From the NCBI GenBank assembly GCA_029264035.1, contig JARICS010000038.1, positions 1-32,875 on the forward strand: 32,875 bases of DNA, read 5' to 3'. Shown here in pieces: positions 17,749 to 26,189 of this stretch. Every line of letters begins with the position of its first letter. The first letter of the stretch is position 1. The translations under genes were made by a program, and so were the position numbers. The notes beneath the pieces are model-generated. The model was not told where the DNA came from and did not search any database. It was given only the letters and a program-made list of their open reading frames with translations. The stretch is from Dysgonamonadaceae bacterium (GTDB lineage Bacteria > Bacteroidota > Bacteroidia > Bacteroidales > Dysgonomonadaceae).

Positions 17749-19488
17749 ATGAAAACATTTGAACAACTAGGTATTGCTTCAGAAATTTTAGAAGCAATAC
17801 AAGAATTGGGTTATGAACAACCCATGCCCGTACAAGAGGAAGTGATTCCTTTATTATTGGGTGGTACTCGCGATATTATCGCACTTGCACAAACCGGAAC
17901 TGGTAAAACAGCTGCATTCGGTTTGCCTATCATTCAGAAAGTAGATGCACAGAAAAAAGCGCCACAAACATTGATTTTGTGTCCTACTCGTGAACTATGT
18001 CTACAAATCTCTGCTGATCTCAACGATTACTCTAAATATGTAAATGGTGTAAAGGTTCTTCCTGTTTATGGAGGATCAAGTATCGATAGCCAAATACGCT
18101 CTCTTAAACGAGGTGTTCAAGTTATTGTTGCAACTCCGGGTAGATTAATTGACTTATTGAACAGAAAAGTAATGTCACTTGATTTGGTTCATACAGTAGT
18201 TTTAGATGAAGCAGACGAAATGCTCAACATGGGATTTACAGAAAGTATAGATGATATACTCTCTCGTGTTCCTAGCTCTCGTAGTATGTTGCTATTTTCG
18301 GCAACAATGCCAAGAGAGATTTCAAGAATCACAAAGAAATATATGGAAAACCCAATAGAAATTGTGGTTGGACGTAAGAACGAAGGAGCCCTTAATGTTA
18401 AGCATGTTTACTACATGGTTACTGCTCGCGATAAATATCTAGCATTGAAACGTATTGCTGATTATTATCCAAATATTTATGCAATAGTTTTCTGTCGTAC
18501 ACGACGTGAAACGCAAGAAATTGCAGATAAGCTAATCCAGGAAGGATATGATGCAGACTCATTACATGGAGAATTATCTCAAAGTCAACGCGACATGGTA
18601 ATGGGGAAATTTCGCAATAAGAACTTACAATTTTTAGTCGCAACAGATGTTGCAGCTAGAGGAATTGACGTTGATGATATTACACACGTTATCAATTATG
18701 GTTTGCCAGATGATGTTGAAAGTTATACACACAGAAGTGGTAGAACAGGTAGAGCTGGGAAAAATGGAACCTCTATTTCTATTATACATATAAAAGAAAA
18801 AGGTAAAATTTCTCAATTCGAGAAATCGATGAACAAACAGTTCGAAAGACGTACTCTTCCAACAGGAGAAGCTATATGCGAAAAGCAACTTTTCAACTTG
18901 GTTGACAAAATTGAAAAAGTAAAAGTAAACGAAACTGAAATTGCATCTTTGCTTCCTTCCATATTTAGAAAACTAGATTGGTTAGAAAAAGAAGATATCA
19001 TTAAACGTATTGTTTCTTTAGAATTCGATCGTCTTCTTGAATATTATCATTCAGCTGAAGAGATAATGGAGCCAACAGAACGTTCCTCTAGAAATGACAG
19101 AGACGATAGAAGCGATAGGAGAGACAGAAAATCTTCTGATAAAGATGGTGGCGGAAGCCGTCAAGCTGAAAAAGGTTACACACGTATTTTTATCAACATA
19201 GGAAAAATGGATGGTGCTAATCCGGCCAACTTAATGGGATTTATAAATGATCATGTTACTGGCAAGATTAATATCGGAAGAATAGATTTACTCCAGAATT
19301 TTTCATTCTTTGAAGTTCCTGAAGATACAGCCCCTAAAGTAGTGCAAACATTCAAAGGTTTATTTGTCGAAGACAGAAAACTTGTAGTTGAAGTTGCACA
19401 AGAATCAGAGGGAAGATCTAATTCTGGTGGTTCTGCTAGAAAAACTTTCGATAAAAAAGGGAGACGTCCAAAAGGCAGACGTTATTAA
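17749..19488 (+). CDS. DEAD-box RNA helicase (DeaD/CsdA-like) with RNA-binding C-terminal domain
   Basis: Q motif, AQTGTGKTAAFGLP, PTRELC, VLDEADEML, SATMP, HRSGRTGRAGKNG, basic C-terminal tail and DbpA-like domain. ATG 17749 preferred over 17719. Confidence 0.95.
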   Translation: MKTFEQLGIASEILEAIQELGYEQPMPVQEEVIPLLLGGTRDIIALAQTGTGKTAAFGLPIIQKVDAQKKAPQTLILCPTRELCLQISADLNDYSKYVNGVKVLPVYGGSSIDSQIRSLKRGVQVIVATPGRLIDLLNRKVMSLDLVHTVVLDEADEMLNMGFTESIDDILSRVPSSRSMLLFSATMPREISRITKKYMENPIEIVVGRKNEGALNVKHVYYMVTARDKYLALKRIADYYPNIYAIVFCRTRRETQEIADKLIQEGYDADSLHGELSQSQRDMVMGKFRNKNLQFLVATDVAARGIDVDDITHVINYGLPDDVESYTHRSGRTGRAGKNGTSISIIHIKEKGKISQFEKSMNKQFERRTLPTGEAICEKQLFNLVDKIEKVKVNETEIASLLPSIFRKLDWLEKEDIIKRIVSLEFDRLLEYYHSAEEIMEPTERSSRNDRDDRSDRRDRKSSDKDGGGSRQAEKGYTRIFINIGKMDGANPANLMGFINDHVTGKINIGRIDLLQNFSFFEVPEDTAPKVVQTFKGLFVEDRKLVVEVAQESEGRSNSGGSARKTFDKKGRRPKGRRY

Positions 19489-19520
19489 TAGCACTATAAG
19501 TTCTTAATAAGTTTATATAT

Positions 19521-19554
19521 AACGGAGTTAGTCTTACACTAATTCCGTTTTTTT
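19521..19554 (+). terminator. Intrinsic terminator after the helicase gene
   Basis: AACGGAGTTAGT cttac ACTAATTCCGTT followed by a T-run. Confidence 0.9.
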
Positions 19555-19567
19555 ACTGATTAAAATA

Positions 19568-19589
19568 ATTAAAGAAATAATTCTTTAAT
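19568..19589. promoter_or_regulatory. 22-bp palindromic operator candidate upstream of the biotin-carboxylase gene
   Basis: ATTAAAGAA-ATAA-TTCTTTAAT, perfect 9-bp arms; 20/22 identical to 13095-13116; about 24 nt before the -7-like TTACTTTG (19614-19621). Confidence 0.6.
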
Positions 19590-19788
19590 GCCTCTTTATT
19601 CAAAAAAAATGATTTACTTTGTATTGTTAATAGTGTTGAATTAATGATTTTATAATAAGCTATTTACACATTCATTTTTAAATGACAGTTTAAATTGCAA
19701 AAGCGTTACAAGATCATATTACTTGCTACATATCAACAATAAAAGACGCAAATAACTTAAAACTTCACCAAAAAAATAAATAACCATT

Positions 19789-21675
19789 ATGAATCAAAAA
19801 CTGTTAATTAGAGACCTTACATTAAGAGATGGACAGCAATCAGCATTTGCAACTCGAATGAGTCAAGATCAAATAGATCGAGTATTACCATTTTACAAAG
19901 ATGCCAATTTCTATGCTATGGAAGTTTGGGGAGGAGCTGTTCCCGATTCCGTTATGCGCTACTTAAACGAAAACCCTTGGGATAGACTCGAAAAAATACA
20001 TGCAGGTGTAGGCAAAGCATCTAAACTAACTGCGCTTTCGCGTGGTAGAAACTTATATGGCTATGCTCCATATACGGATGAGATTATTGATGGTTTTTTT
20101 AAAAATGCAGTATCTTCAGGGTTAGATGTAATGCGAATTTTTGATGCTTTGAATGATGTTGATAATATCAAGTCGAGCGTAAAATATATAAAGAAATATG
20201 GTGGTTTGGCTGACTGTGCTATTTGTTACACAGTAGATCCAAAATTTGAAGAACCCGTAGAAACTAAGAAAAAAGGAGGTATGCTTTCTTTTATGAAAAA
20301 AGATAAGCCTGTAGAATCTACTTACAAAGAAGTGTTCACAGACGAGTATTTTCTGAATAAAGCAAAAGAAATGATGGCTTTGGGAGCTGACATGATTACG
20401 ATTAAAGATATGAGTGGACTCATTCCTCCTTCTCGTGTTAGAACTTTAATTCCTTTGATAAAGAATGAAGTAAAAGTTCCTATAGACTTTCACACTCATT
20501 GTACTCCTGGTTTTGGACTTGCTGCTGTCCTTACAGCTATTATGCATGGAGCTGATATTGTAGATACAAATATATGGAATTTTGCTGGTGGTCCAGCTGC
20601 GCCTGCAGTGGAACTTATCTATATTTTCTGTAAGAAACTGGGTGTAGAGTTTGATGTAAATATGGAAGCCGTTGCAAAAATCAACAAAGAGTTATTAGAA
20701 ATTCGCAAAGAATTGGAAGCCTTTGATGCTGTTAAGCAATTTCCAAATCCATTTAATCCTCTTACTGATACACTTCCTGCAGAGATAGATAGAGAATTTG
20801 ACAAAGCTATTGCAAATGTTAGAGACTTTAATGAAGAAGCACTTCTGAAAGCTTGTCTTGCAATAGATGATTATTTTAACTTCCCAAAACCAAACGAATT
20901 GGTGAAGAATGCTGAGATACCTGGAGGTATGTACACTAATATGGTTGCTCAGTTAAAGCAGTTCAACTCTATGGATATTCTTGAAGATGCCATGAAGTTG
21001 ATTCCAAGTGTAAGATTAGATGCTGGTTTGCCACCACTTGTAACTCCTACAAGTCAGATTGTGGGCGCTCAAGCTGTAGCTTCTGCAATTAATTATAATA
21101 ACGGTAGAGAAAAATATGCAAATCCTTCTAATCAGTTTGTTTCTCTTGTAAAAGGCGAATATGGTAAAACACCAGTAGCAATTGATCCTGAATTCAGATT
21201 AAAAATGACAGGATCGAGAGAGGAAACTCCATATGATACTTCAAATTACAAACGCCAAGAAAACCCAACACTCGAAGAGTATGGAGGTGTAAAGGTTGCT
21301 CAAAACGAAAAAGAAGAACTATTGCTTGAATTATTCCCAACTGTTGGATTGACCTATTTGAAAGGACAACGCAAAAAAGAATATGAATTAAAGAACATGT
21401 CAGTAGAATCAAACAAACCAGATGCTAAGAAAGAGGTAGCTGAAACTCAATCTCAAGTTCCTTCACACGTTATTGAGAGCCCAATGCCCGGTAGTATCAT
21501 GAAGCTATTTGTAAAAGAAGGCGAAAAGGTAGAAAAAGGTAAAGTTCTTTTGATATTGGAAGCTATGAAAATGGAAAATGATATAGTTGCAGAATCTTCA
21601 GGTACTGTAAGCAAAATATTAGTAGAAGTAGGTTCATTTGTTCAAGCTGGAAGTCCAATGGTGGAACTTGTTTAG
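19789..21675 (+). CDS. Biotin-dependent oxaloacetate decarboxylase alpha / pyruvate carboxylase subunit B
   Basis: LLIRDLTLRDGQQSAFATRM, EVWGGAVPD, TIKDMSGLIPP, HTHCTPGFGLA, C-terminal biotinyl motif LILEAMKMENDIVAESSG. Confidence 0.93.
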   Translation: MNQKLLIRDLTLRDGQQSAFATRMSQDQIDRVLPFYKDANFYAMEVWGGAVPDSVMRYLNENPWDRLEKIHAGVGKASKLTALSRGRNLYGYAPYTDEIIDGFFKNAVSSGLDVMRIFDALNDVDNIKSSVKYIKKYGGLADCAICYTVDPKFEEPVETKKKGGMLSFMKKDKPVESTYKEVFTDEYFLNKAKEMMALGADMITIKDMSGLIPPSRVRTLIPLIKNEVKVPIDFHTHCTPGFGLAAVLTAIMHGADIVDTNIWNFAGGPAAPAVELIYIFCKKLGVEFDVNMEAVAKINKELLEIRKELEAFDAVKQFPNPFNPLTDTLPAEIDREFDKAIANVRDFNEEALLKACLAIDDYFNFPKPNELVKNAEIPGGMYTNMVAQLKQFNSMDILEDAMKLIPSVRLDAGLPPLVTPTSQIVGAQAVASAINYNNGREKYANPSNQFVSLVKGEYGKTPVAIDPEFRLKMTGSREETPYDTSNYKRQENPTLEEYGGVKVAQNEKEELLLELFPTVGLTYLKGQRKKEYELKNMSVESNKPDAKKEVAETQSQVPSHVIESPMPGSIMKLFVKEGEKVEKGKVLLILEAMKMENDIVAESSGTVSKILVEVGSFVQAGSPMVELV

Positions 21676-21760
21676 TCTTTGATTCTAGCCTATTCATAGT
21701 ATAGTGTGTTGCTATAGTTTTACAAAGAATCAGAAGCACCAACTATACCTATATATTATA

Positions 21761-21805
21761 AGCGTTTATTTCGATGTGTCTGCACATTGAAATAAACGCT
21801 TTTTT
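21761..21805 (+). terminator. Strong intrinsic terminator after the biotin-carboxylase gene
   Basis: AGCGTTTATTTC g ATGTG tctg CACAT t GAAATAAACGCT TTTTT. Confidence 0.93.
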
Positions 21806-21891
21806 GTTGAAACTAGCATAAAACGAAATAGTTATCTTCATGGCTATCTTTTTTTGTATATTTGTATTCAACTTAAAACAGTAAATACTTT

Positions 21892-22065
21892 ATGGCACGA
21901 AAAAAACTTACTCCAATACAAATGGGATTCATAGTTTTACTATGGATTTTCATTGTAGCGTATATTTTACTCTATTCTCCTGAAATTACCCCTACAGTTA
22001 TAATATCTATTATCATGTCGGGTATTATAGTTTTCATTCCTATTTATAAAGCGTTCAAAAAATAG
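21892..22065 (+). CDS. 57-aa small membrane protein with two hydrophobic segments
   Basis: MARKKLTPIQMGFIVLLWIFIVAYILLYSPEITPTVIISIIMSGIIVFIPIYKAFKK*; a TATTTGTA-like promoter element lies just upstream. Absent from the ORF track. Confidence 0.65.
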   Translation: MARKKLTPIQMGFIVLLWIFIVAYILLYSPEITPTVIISIIMSGIIVFIPIYKAFKK

Positions 22066-22142
22066 CAAATTATTACTTTATTTGATATTTTATTGTCAAA
22101 TTGTAGTGTGTTCCAAAATTTAAAAGTAAATTTGCACACATT

Positions 22143-22162
22143 ACTACTCTAATAAGAGTAGT
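22143..22162 (+). promoter_or_regulatory. Perfect 8-bp inverted repeat in the gdhA 5' leader
   Basis: ACTACTCT-AATA-AGAGTAGT, about 10 nt downstream of a TAAATTTG -7 box and 33 nt upstream of the gdhA ATG. Confidence 0.6.
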
Positions 22163-22195
22163 TTGATATTCACCCTATATATTTTACATTTCCAT

Positions 22196-23530
22196 ATGAA
22201 GACATCTCAGATCATTAGTCAAATAAAGGCTCGCTTCCCTAACGAACCAGAATATTATCAAGCCATTGAAGAGGTTTTAGAATCTATAGAAGAGGTATAC
22301 AATGAACATCCAGAGTTTGAAAAAGCCAACTTGATAGAACGTTTAGTTATACCCGATAAGATAATATCGTTTCGCATCACTTGGGTGGACGACAAAGGAC
22401 AGGTTCATACCAATATGGGCTATAGGGTGCAACACAACAATGCCATCGGCCCTTACAAAGGGGGTATTCGGTTTCACTCATCAGTATCGCCTTCCATCCT
22501 CAAGTTTTTAGCTTTCGAGCAAACGTTTAAGAATGCACTCACAACTCTTCCAATGGGCGGAGGTAAAGGAGGATCAGATTTCTCGCCACGAGGCAAATCT
22601 GATGGTGAGATTATGCGTTTTTGCCAAGCTTTTGTAGAAGGAGTTTGGCGCAACATCGGACCCAATACAGATATACCTGCTGGTGATATTGGTGTTGGTG
22701 GCAGAGAAGTTGGTTATATGTTTGGTAAGTATAAAAAACTGGCTGAAGAGTTCACTGGTGCATTTACCGGAAAAGGTTTTGAATTTGGTGGATCTCGCAT
22801 TCGTCCTGAAGCTACAGGCTATGGCAATGTATACTTTTTACGTGAGATGCTCAAAACTAAAAACACAGACTTAAAAGGGAAAAAGTGTATTGTATCAGGG
22901 TCAGGAAATGTGGCACAATATACTTGCGAAAAGCTGATAGAGTTAGGTGCAATACCTGTCTCTCTATCCGATTCTGATGGATATATTTACGATGCTGAAG
23001 GAATCACTATAGAAAAACTAGCCTTTGTGAAAGAGTTGAAGAACCTTTATCGAGGTCGCATTAGTGAGTATGCTGAAGAATTTGGTTGTAAATATGTTGC
23101 AGGAGGAAGACCTTGGAGTGAGAAAGGCGATATAGCATTGCCTTCGGCTACACAAAACGAGATAAATGAAGCTGATGCCCAACAACTCATCTCTAATGGA
23201 GTTATAGCTGTTTCGGAAGGCGCTAATATGCCTTGCACTCCCGAAGCTGTTAACTTGTTTCATGCAAACAAAATACTATTCGCACCCGGAAAAGCTGCCA
23301 ACGCTGGGGGAGTGTCTGTTTCCGGTTTGGAGATGACACAGAACTCAGAGAGATATAGTTGGCCCGCCGAACAAGTGGATGAAAAGTTGAAATGGATTAT
23401 GTCAAACATCCATGAGAATTGCGTGAAGTATGGCACACAAGAAGATGGTTATATAAACTACGTGAAGGGAGCAAACATTGCAGGCTTTATGAAAGTTGCA
23501 AAAGCTATTATGGCACAAGGCGTAGTTTAA
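22196..23530 (+). CDS. gdhA: Glutamate dehydrogenase, NADP-type hexameric
   Basis: FRITWVDDKGQVHTNMGYRVQHNNAIGPYKGGIRFHSSV, LPMGGGKGGSDFSPRGKSDGEIMRFCQAF, DIPAGDIGVGGREVGYMFG. ATG 22196 preferred. Confidence 0.96.
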   Translation: MKTSQIISQIKARFPNEPEYYQAIEEVLESIEEVYNEHPEFEKANLIERLVIPDKIISFRITWVDDKGQVHTNMGYRVQHNNAIGPYKGGIRFHSSVSPSILKFLAFEQTFKNALTTLPMGGGKGGSDFSPRGKSDGEIMRFCQAFVEGVWRNIGPNTDIPAGDIGVGGREVGYMFGKYKKLAEEFTGAFTGKGFEFGGSRIRPEATGYGNVYFLREMLKTKNTDLKGKKCIVSGSGNVAQYTCEKLIELGAIPVSLSDSDGYIYDAEGITIEKLAFVKELKNLYRGRISEYAEEFGCKYVAGGRPWSEKGDIALPSATQNEINEADAQQLISNGVIAVSEGANMPCTPEAVNLFHANKILFAPGKAANAGGVSVSGLEMTQNSERYSWPAEQVDEKLKWIMSNIHENCVKYGTQEDGYINYVKGANIAGFMKVAKAIMAQGVV

Positions 23531-23684
23531 GTTTCTACCGAGAGGTTATTTATAGGCTCTCTATCCATTGTTTTAGTTCAATCAATGCATATAGAGTTGT
23601 TTTTACGGCAGTTTGGCGGAAAAGTAGCATTATATTTTTTTTATATAGATAATTGCATTACTTTTGCAAACTGTAATGAAACAT

Positions 23685-23758
<74 letters not shown>

Positions 23759-23773
23759 CATTCATAAAACTTG

Positions 23774-23806
23774 AAACACCTATCAATTAGTTTTGGTAGG
23801 TGTTTT
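23774..23806 (+). terminator. Terminator downstream of tRNA-Arg(TCT)
   Basis: AAACACCTATC aattagtttt GGTAGGTGTTTTG with T-rich tail. Confidence 0.8.
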
Positions 23807-24179
23807 GTTTTTGGAGCTACCCCTGTTTCTCCTTTCACTTTTAGAAATATCCATTTAACAACTAAGCTTACTTTAATAGCTATTGATAATCTCAATAGCC
23901 TGATTCAAATGACTTATAAGTCTTAAGTTTACTTAATAAAAGAACCCAAAGATACTTGTGCAGTATGTGACAATTGAAACATCGTGTCACCCGTTACTCC
24001 ATTTACATCAAAAAATGAGTAAAAGAAAGAATTATTTAGAGGTAAGTCATGTGTAATTCGATTAAAAGGATGCAAGAATAGTTTTTAAATATATAAATAT
24101 TCAGAGAAATTACTCATGAGAGTTAAATAGTGGGTTTGTAAATTTGTGGTTAGCTCTCCATAATGGAAATAAGTCGTAA

Positions 24180-24300
24180 AAATTAGAATACAACGTTTCA
24201 CGGAGTCATAAAAAACGAATGTAAATTAGAACAACACGTCTCGTGTTATTTTAAAAACCAAACATAAATTATAATACCACGTCATCAGTTATCCACCTTC
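24180..24300. repeat. Three degenerate direct repeats with about 43-bp period
   Basis: AAATTAGAATACAACGTTTCACG (24180), AAATTAGAACAACACGTCTCGTG (24223), AAATTATAATACCACGTCATCAG (24266). Confidence 0.5.
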
Positions 24301-24707
24301 TCGAAATTAAAAGGAGCTATAGTTTTGTTTTTAATCAATTGACAGTGAGTTGTCTGTTGAGGTTGACATTTTTTGGCAGCAAAAAATGTGTAGCTAATTT
24401 GTGAATGAAACGGCAAGGATTTAAGATGAAATCAGAAGAAACCTGCTTACTAAGAAGTGTAATAGATGATTTTTATGAGACAATTGAATGCATTGCAAAT
24501 ATTAACCAAGCCGTTAATCATTGTTCAAATGATTGCATATCCCTATCTATTTCGATAGATTAATTTACCATTTTCTTTGCACTATCAGAACGATGAGCCG
24601 TTAATCCAAAAGCTTTTATGTTCATTCATTTATCAATGAGAACATTCAATATAGTTTTCTAAGTTAATTTTTTTGGGTGTCAACTTTCAAAAAGCTATCT
24701 TTGAGAT

Positions 24708-26051
24708 ATGATTGATCAAAAGAGAATATTCAAGTCCATCGTCTACATACTCATGCTCGTTGTTGCTGTTGCGTGCACACAAAAGCAAGATAAACAACTT
24801 ACAGATACAAATCTTGAAGAAGAGATAGATCAATTGCATGCCTACGGAATATGCATTGATTCCTTAACTCTGAATCAATACGAGATTCAAAATGGAGATT
24901 ATCTTTCTTCCATACTAATGGATCTGGGATTTACGGGGAGTGATGCCGAACAGATAACCCAAACTATTTCACCTCTTTACCCTCCTTCAAAACTACAGAT
25001 AGGAAACAAATATGCTACCATCACCACACCCGATTCAATATCGGCTATTCAATATCTTGTGTTTGAAAAGTCTAAAACTGACTACGTGGTTGTTGATTTC
25101 TGCTCCTCGGATAGCCTAAAAGTGCATGAGTCAACCAAACCGCAAACCCTGCAGCGCAGATATGTGGAAGGAACAATCACTTCTTCGCTGTGGAATTCAA
25201 TCATAGAATCGGGTTCGTCACCCATGTTGGCCCTCAAAGTATCTGATCTTTACGCTTGGCAGGTAGATTTTTTTGATATTAAACAAGGAGATTCATTTCG
25301 TTTGATCTATGATGAAGCATGGATAGATGATACAACTTTTCTGGAAATAGCCTCCATAGAGGGAGCACAATTCAATCATCAAGGAAGGGATTATATAGCA
25401 GTACCTTTTCAACAAGATTCTACAAGGGAATATTTTGACGAAGAGGGCAACAGTTTGCGAAAACAGTTTCTAAAAGCACCTCTCGACTTTTTCCGCATAA
25501 GTTCTAAATTCTCTAATTCCCGCTATCATCCTGTGCTTAAGAGATACAGAGCCCATCACGGAGTTGATTATGCTGCACCCAAAGGTACTCCTGTCAAAAC
25601 TATTGGCGATGGAGTTGTGATTGCAAAAGGATATCAGAGAAGCGGCGGCGGTAACTTTTTGAAGGTAAAACATAATTCAGTATATACAACCACATACATG
25701 CATCTCAATGGATTTGCAAAAGGAATAAAACAAGGAAGCTCCGTAAAGCAAGGCCAAGTAATTGCATTTGTGGGTTCTACGGGTCTCTCCACGGGGCCAC
25801 ATCTCGATTTTAGAGTGCATAAGAACAATCAAGCCATCAATCCGCTCACAATGGAGGCTCCTCCTTCTTATCCGGTAAAACCCGAGTTGAGAGATAGTTT
25901 TTTGGTAATTCGTGATCAGATATTGATGGAGTTGGACAGTTTGCAATATGCATTGCACAAGACAACAGTAACAACCGATTCTTTAAGCCTGCTTCAGGAA
26001 TTCTATACACACTCTTTTTTAAATAAAACAACTACCCAAGTAAAACCGTAA
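24708..26051 (+). CDS. M23 family metallopeptidase lipoprotein (LytM-like)
   Basis: Lipobox VVAVAC; YHPVLKRYRAHHGVDYAAPKGTPVKTIGDGVV, YMHLNGFAKGIKQGSSVKQGQVIAFVGSTGLSTGPHLDFRV. Confidence 0.94.
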   Translation: MIDQKRIFKSIVYILMLVVAVACTQKQDKQLTDTNLEEEIDQLHAYGICIDSLTLNQYEIQNGDYLSSILMDLGFTGSDAEQITQTISPLYPPSKLQIGNKYATITTPDSISAIQYLVFEKSKTDYVVVDFCSSDSLKVHESTKPQTLQRRYVEGTITSSLWNSIIESGSSPMLALKVSDLYAWQVDFFDIKQGDSFRLIYDEAWIDDTTFLEIASIEGAQFNHQGRDYIAVPFQQDSTREYFDEEGNSLRKQFLKAPLDFFRISSKFSNSRYHPVLKRYRAHHGVDYAAPKGTPVKTIGDGVVIAKGYQRSGGGNFLKVKHNSVYTTTYMHLNGFAKGIKQGSSVKQGQVIAFVGSTGLSTGPHLDFRVHKNNQAINPLTMEAPPSYPVKPELRDSFLVIRDQILMELDSLQYALHKTTVTTDSLSLLQEFYTHSFLNKTTTQVKP

Positions 26052-26189
26052 CTTAACCATCGCTCCTCTTCAGTTGTTTTCGCATCTTTAGATAAGAAAG
26101 CTGCTATAATGAATTGAATCTACACCTTTGATAAAAATAAGCTATATTTGTACATCAATCAGGGTAATTCAATAAATTATATAGCAGTT

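Noticed and set aside
21892-22065. Small TM protein as the gamma subunit of a Na+-pumping oxaloacetate decarboxylase
   Set aside because: Two TM segments and no cytoplasmic Zn-binding tail; no beta subunit nearby; separated from the alpha-like gene by a strong terminator.
24180-24300. CRISPR array
   Set aside because: The 43-bp periodic units are degenerate, AT-rich and only three in number, without a conserved repeat plus unique spacer pattern; no cas genes.
24510-24660. Possible transposase remnant on - strand (…NIKAFGLTAHRSDSAKKMVN*)
   Set aside because: Only about 20 codons, no DDE/Y1 motif or terminal inverted repeats identified.
25677-25958. 93-aa - strand ORF inside the M23 peptidase gene
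   Set aside because: Antisense overlap with the catalytic domain; Cys/His-rich composition typical of a shadow frame.
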